From assembly GCF_009861525.1 (NCBI RefSeq), contig NZ_WVHL01000003.1, positions 1,364,001 to 1,428,000 on the forward strand: DNA of 64,000 nt. The letters are read 5' to 3'. Under the pieces are notes generated by a model, which did no database searches, was not told where the DNA came from, and was given only the letters and a program-made list of their open reading frames with translations. This stretch comes from Pseudomonas sp. LD120 (GTDB taxonomy: Bacteria > Pseudomonadota > Gammaproteobacteria > Pseudomonadales > Pseudomonadaceae). The translations under genes were made by a program, and so were the position numbers. Of this stretch, positions 62,001 through 64,000 are shown piece after piece; the stretch's first letter is position 1, and the number at the start of each line of letters is the position of its first letter.

Positions 62001-64000
62001 CGGATCTGATTGGCGCCGAGCCCGCCGAGGCCAGCCTCGATCCGCAGCGCTACCTCGATGACCTGGCGTATACCCTGCAGGTTGGCCGGGACCTGATGCA
62101 GGAGCGGCTGGCGCTGTTGAGCGACTCCCTGAGCGATCTGCAACGCCAGCTCAATGACTTTGCCGCAACGGGCAACGCACGTTATCGCGGCACCGGTGAG
62201 GGCGAGCAGCCGGCGCTGGCGCTGTTTCGCCAGGACGAAGACATGGCCGCGGCACTGGCGGCCTGGATCGATAAACGCAAGTACCCGCAGTTGCTGGAAC
62301 TGTGGGCCCAGGGCTTGACGATCGACTGGCAGCGCTTCTATCCGGCCGGCCACGGGCGGCGGCGCCTCAGCCTGCCAGGCTACCCATTTGCCCAGGAACG
62401 CTACTGGGTGACAGACCTGAGCCGCAGCCAAGGGCACGCGCCTGTCCCAGGCCGCGCCTGGTTGCACCCGCTGCTCGAACGCAATACCTCGGACTTCTAT
62501 CAGCAGCGCTTCAGCAGCCGTTGGCAGGGGGAGGAAAGCTGGTTTGTCGACCACCAGGTCGACAGCCGCAAGACCATGCCTGGCGTCGGCTATCTGGAAA
62601 TGGCCCGGGCGGCGATTGCCCGCTCGCTGGACGGGCAGGCGCTGGCTGGTGGCCCGCTGCAGTTTCAAAACGTGGTCTGGCTGGCGCCCTACACGCCGAC
62701 GCCGCAGCACGATGAGCTGCATACCGAGCTGACGCTGGCGCAGCAGAAGGTCGAGTTCAGAATCTACTCGCAGGCCCAAGGTGTCGCGTTGGAACACTGC
62801 AAGGGCAGTGCGCAGGTGATGCCTCCCGTCTCCGTGCCCGCCCTGGACCTGGACAGCCTCTGCGCGGCGCCCTGGCAACGCAGCCTTGAAGCCGCCGAGC
62901 TGTACCCGCTGTTCGCGGCGATGGGCATCCACTATGGTCCCGGCCATCGGGGGGTTAGCCGGTTGTGGCTGGGTGAAGACCGGGTGCTGGCCCGGCTTGA
63001 ACTGGCCCCTGAGTGGCTTGAGGGCGAGTGGGTGCTGCACCCGGGCCTGTTGGATTCTGCCGTCCAGGCCTCGCTCGGCCTCTTGCTGCAAGAGCGTGAC
63101 GAGCCCGGCGAGACACGCTTGCCCTTTGCCGTCGAGCAACTGGACGTCTACGGTTCCTGCCAAGCGCTGATGTGGGCGCTGATAAGCCTTGAGCGTCGCA
63201 CTCCGGGCAGTGTTGTGCAGCGGATCGATATCGACCTGTGCGACGAGCAAGGGCGAATCGCCGTGGCCTTGCGTGGTTTCAGCTCGCGGCCGATACCGGC
63301 CGGGGCTGAACGTCCGGGCCCCGTCGATGACACGCGGCTGCTGCCGGCTGGGCTGAGTTTGCTGGCGCCGCAGTGGCGGGTTGCGGATAACCCGTCGACG
63401 CCGCCGCAGGCGTTGCCGACCTTGGCCATTGGTGCATCAAGTGAGCGCCGCAACTGGTTGGTCGGGCAACATGCGCAGATCGAATTCTTGCCCTTACTGG
63501 CGCCGACGATTGACGGTATTGCCGCGCAACTGGCGGCTTGTGCGCCGTTTCAACGACTGATCTGGCTGGCGCCGCAGGCGTCAACCGAGCAGGCCGCGGA
63601 GGCTGGCGATCATGCTGCACTGATGCTGTTCAAACTGATCAAGGCCCTGTTGCAACTGGGGTTTGCCCAGCAGGCGTTGCAACTGCAGTTGATCTTCACC
63701 ACCAGCATTGCGCTGCGCCCCGGTGAGCCATTGGCGCCGGAGCAGGCGGCCTGCCATGGCCTGGCCGGGGCGCTGGCCAAGGAACATGAATCGTGGCGGG
63801 TGGAACTGATCGACCTGCCGCTGGGCAGCCAGGCGCTGCCCCAGGCGTTGCCCGAACCGCAACTGGCGGGTGAGTGCCTGGCGTGGCGCGAGGGTGAGTG
63901 GTTTAGCCAGCGGCTGTTGCCGCTGGCCTCGCGACCCTGTGCCGAGATTGGCGGCGTGCATTACCGCGAAGGCGGCGTGTACGTGGTGATTGGCGGCGCC
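56000..64000 (+). CDS. rzxD: Trans-AT polyketide synthase, rhizoxin assembly line protein RzxD (5' part)
   Basis: The ATG overlaps the rzxC stop (ATGA) and the frame stays open for 2667 codons to the window edge, so the gene is cut. A basic N-terminal helix pair (MSSQAFQSIIARLQQRQIS) probably docks to the RzxC tail. Domains: KS (50, Cys208)-DH (His672, complete HxxxGxxxxP in QHVVGGQRIFPG)-KR (GGLGGLG, ADYAAANAF)-ACP (GFDSI, Ser1434); then KS (1528, Cys1699)-DH (His2185)-KR, broken off at its cofactor loop (VVIGGA). All visible catalytic residues are present and there is no AT. In rhizoxin this part builds the macrocycle diene, where two alpha,beta to beta,gamma double-bond shifts were reported. 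Confidence 0.9.
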   Translation, partial: MSSQAFQSIIARLQQRQISAAQARQLLQQLKMASRTSTATAPGAGAPAHEEIAVIGMAGQFPGAENVERFWHNLSTGVDAVAELGAPYLDCARSYSPQRQPGKTYCKWGGVLQQRDDFDPLFFNISPRDAESMNPHQRLILQESWKALEDAGYNPKSFRDRSVGIFVGAEPSGYFHETFIGASDAIIASRLSYFLDFKGPALVVNTGCSSSATAIHLACESLRNHEADLALAGGVFATLGEPGLISLAQMDMLSPSGRCHTFDQRSDGIVLSEAVGMLALKRLSQALADGDPIHGVICASGINQDGASNGITAPSGQAQERLISELYRRFAIDPRQISYVEAHGTGTPLGDPVEVNALVRAFRQFTADTGYCALGSAKAHIGHTSAAAGVVSLIKILLSMKHQQLPGVLNFQQLNPRIELANSAFHIHREPRDWLGTGNGPKMAALNSFGHSGTNVHMVIREAVEVAVARPTEEPRPRLLPLSARTAESLKRYAAQLRQALDDPALRLADLAYTLQTGRLAQDHRLILVCADKDQLAQQLDDWLDGRSPRHCWSAQTGAGEHPDIELPAVADQASLSSVAEAWAAGGKLDWAAFNRLHSADARRVHAPVYPFTRQNFWIAPGQRGGAAGEASAGAACMPGRLHPFLARNTSDLHCQRFSSVFDGEEFFLKQHVVGGQRIFPGVAHLEMARAAVALAMPGPPRSLSQVVWLRPLIIGARARQVDIELMLEEDGQVRFEISSRELDPLTGQATAEPLLHSQGLAGLAQPAAPHQVDLQALKARTRAGRLSAAQCYDAYRGMTFEHGPAYQGLQSLDLGPGEVLAQLLLPACQRDSLDDYVLHPSLLDSALQAAIGLSLGADLVLAPGDRQHLPPLMQPTLPFALEGLQVLERCSERMWARVSYAERRDDQPADGALQRLNIELFDQTGKRCVFMQGFTSRVLGERSEPVAHDAPLMETLLFQPQWVEQVASQGHAPGFSRRLVLLSGFDPQTADTLQQQLRLEGDAWHCALLPAPQPDQAADYQHTALALLQQIRRLLAEGGGRQLIQLVVLDPSGERLVGGLAAMLRSLHLEMPDVSGQLIELDEPASLAQRLLENAAAVEVEVRYRAGRRQVRHWCPCPAVDLAIGAPWKDGGVYLVTGGLGGLGRLFAQAIAASVSDATLILTGRSVAAPQLLAGIDAGRNRLEYRQLDVSDAERVHKLVEEIVTEYHGLNGVLHNAGVIRDSLLINKQDEDLRQVMAAKVAGTRNLDLATAALALDFWICCGSGTGVVGNVGQADYAAANAFVDRYAAYRSQLVAQGLRCGQSLAIDWPLWKEGGMQVDEATAQQMAHSTGMVAMPSNAGIHALRQCVALGVPQVLVMHGRRAPITALVTAHGGVDAAIEVPVPDTQAAPTNTAPLTQMLQRTLIEWVSAQMKIPVGEIRLDAEFSQYGFDSISLTTLANTLKQHWRLNLAPTIFFEYPTLGRFVLYLEREHGRVLSARLTPPPAAPVAPPRQEQAQTATWAATRRPLSPSGAARDNAKPTAPQAEEDIAVIGISGRFPEAEDVEQFFRNLKEGRDCISEIPANRWDWREYYGDPHREVDKTNVKWGGFIQGVDHFDPLFFAISPREAQLMDPQQRLLMTYVWLAIEDAGYASADLAGSDTGIFVGTGVTGYSSLIARAGVPIEGYSATAMVPSVGPNRMSFLLDLHGPSEPVETACSSSLVAIHRAVQAMRNGDCRMAVVGGVNTLIAPEAQISFSKAGMLALDGRSKTFSAQANGYARGEGVGMIVLKKRAQAEADGDHIYALIRSSAENHGGKANSLTAPNPRAQAELLKSAYRKAGVDPRSVGYIEAHGTGTELGDPIEINGLKIAFRELAEELGVDEPGQGYCGVGSVKSNIGHLELAAGIAGVIKVLLQLKHKTLFKSLHCEQLNPYIELDHSPFFVVQQSRPWVAFKDHQGHPLPRRAGVSSFGFGGANAHVLLEEYLAPAAPSHSATAGARAFVLSAKTPERLRESARRLADLIGAEPAEASLDPQRYLDDLAYTLQVGRDLMQERLALLSDSLSDLQRQLNDFAATGNARYRGTGEGEQPALALFRQDEDMAAALAAWIDKRKYPQLLELWAQGLTIDWQRFYPAGHGRRRLSLPGYPFAQERYWVTDLSRSQGHAPVPGRAWLHPLLERNTSDFYQQRFSSRWQGEESWFVDHQVDSRKTMPGVGYLEMARAAIARSLDGQALAGGPLQFQNVVWLAPYTPTPQHDELHTELTLAQQKVEFRIYSQAQGVALEHCKGSAQVMPPVSVPALDLDSLCAAPWQRSLEAAELYPLFAAMGIHYGPGHRGVSRLWLGEDRVLARLELAPEWLEGEWVLHPGLLDSAVQASLGLLLQERDEPGETRLPFAVEQLDVYGSCQALMWALISLERRTPGSVVQRIDIDLCDEQGRIAVALRGFSSRPIPAGAERPGPVDDTRLLPAGLSLLAPQWRVADNPSTPPQALPTLAIGASSERRNWLVGQHAQIEFLPLLAPTIDGIAAQLAACAPFQRLIWLAPQASTEQAAEAGDHAALMLFKLIKALLQLGFAQQALQLQLIFTTSIALRPGEPLAPEQAACHGLAGALAKEHESWRVELIDLPLGSQALPQALPEPQLAGECLAWREGEWFSQRLLPLASRPCAEIGGVHYREGGVYVVIGGA
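56147..60430 (+). other. Module 7: KS-DH-KR-ACP
   Basis: KS belongs to the same type as module 5 (MNPHQR, VNTGCSSS, NSFGHSGTN). DH has an intact HxxxGxxxxP and HPSLLDSALQ. KR GGLGGLG with ADYAAANAF. Single ACP. Adds an unbranched alkene, which in rhizoxin ends up shifted to the beta,gamma position. Confidence 0.85.
60581..64000 (+). other. Module 8 (partial): KS-DH-KR...
   Basis: KS has TACSSS, EAHGTGT and SNIGHLEL, with a MDPQQR motif instead of MDPQER. DH keeps His2185 in DHQVDSRKTMPG, with Ser replacing the Gly of HxxxGxxxxP, and HPGLLDSAVQ. The KR is cut after GGVYVVIGGA. What follows lies outside the window. Confidence 0.8.

Noticed and set aside
59192..63250. A 1352-aa - strand frame opposite rzxD
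   Set aside because: Antisense shadow of a GC-rich PKS; the + strand carries all KS, DH, KR and ACP motifs in order.

Overview
The window reads as a Pseudomonas chromosome, most likely from the P. fluorescens/protegens group. The main reason is a giant trans-AT polyketide/non-ribosomal assembly line on the + strand (20818 to the window end). Its domain order matches the rhizoxin (rzx/rhi) pathway, and its gene order matches rzxB-rzxC-rzxD as I remember it from P. protegens Pf-5. The species call is inference; the domain reading is direct.

Layout. (1) 1-2082: a decayed serine-hydrolase/beta-lactamase-fold gene (+) and a PTS EIIA (PtsN-like) gene (-). (2) 2166-18206, all on the - strand: a type VI secretion effector island, VgrG -> DUF2169 adaptor -> full-length Rhs with a PAAR-like N-terminus -> immunity gene. 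Behind it lies a graveyard of displaced Rhs core/toxin-tip cassettes, three of which keep an immunity gene. One cassette is split by an IS66-family element that carries an internal 914-bp tandem duplication and is flanked by an 8-bp target duplication. The tips and immunity genes are visibly AT-rich compared with their surroundings. (3) 18411-19788: a tandem zinc-ribbon gene cut by an IS21 (istB) remnant, and a small unknown gene. (4) 19789-20817: a roughly 1-kb gap in front of the biosynthetic operon, with hairpins and Rsm-type GGA motifs near the start codon. (5) 20818-64000: rzxB (6710 aa), rzxC (4998 aa) and the first 2667 codons of rzxD, closely spaced or overlapping, so probably one operon.

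How the assembly line fits together. A serine-activating A domain (code read as DVWHFSLVDK), a carrier protein, a tandem SagB-type oxidase region and a KS lacking the first catalytic His form a starter unit suited to making a 2-methyloxazole. The cyclisation domain is not in this window. Seven complete modules follow: KS-DH-KR-MT-ACP, KS-DH-KR-ACP-ACP, KS-DH-KR/MT-ACP (split across two proteins), KS-KR-MT-ACP, KS-KR-ACP, KS-KR-MT-ACP and KS-DH-KR-ACP. A KS-DH-KR module is cut by the window end. This reproduces the rhizoxin side chain (oxazole, methyl-branched triene, O-bearing carbon next to a methyl, lactone oxygen) and the start of the macrocycle. No AT domain is visible in any module, so malonyl loading must come in trans. 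The AT, O-methyltransferase, P450 and the heterocyclisation protein are expected beyond the right edge.
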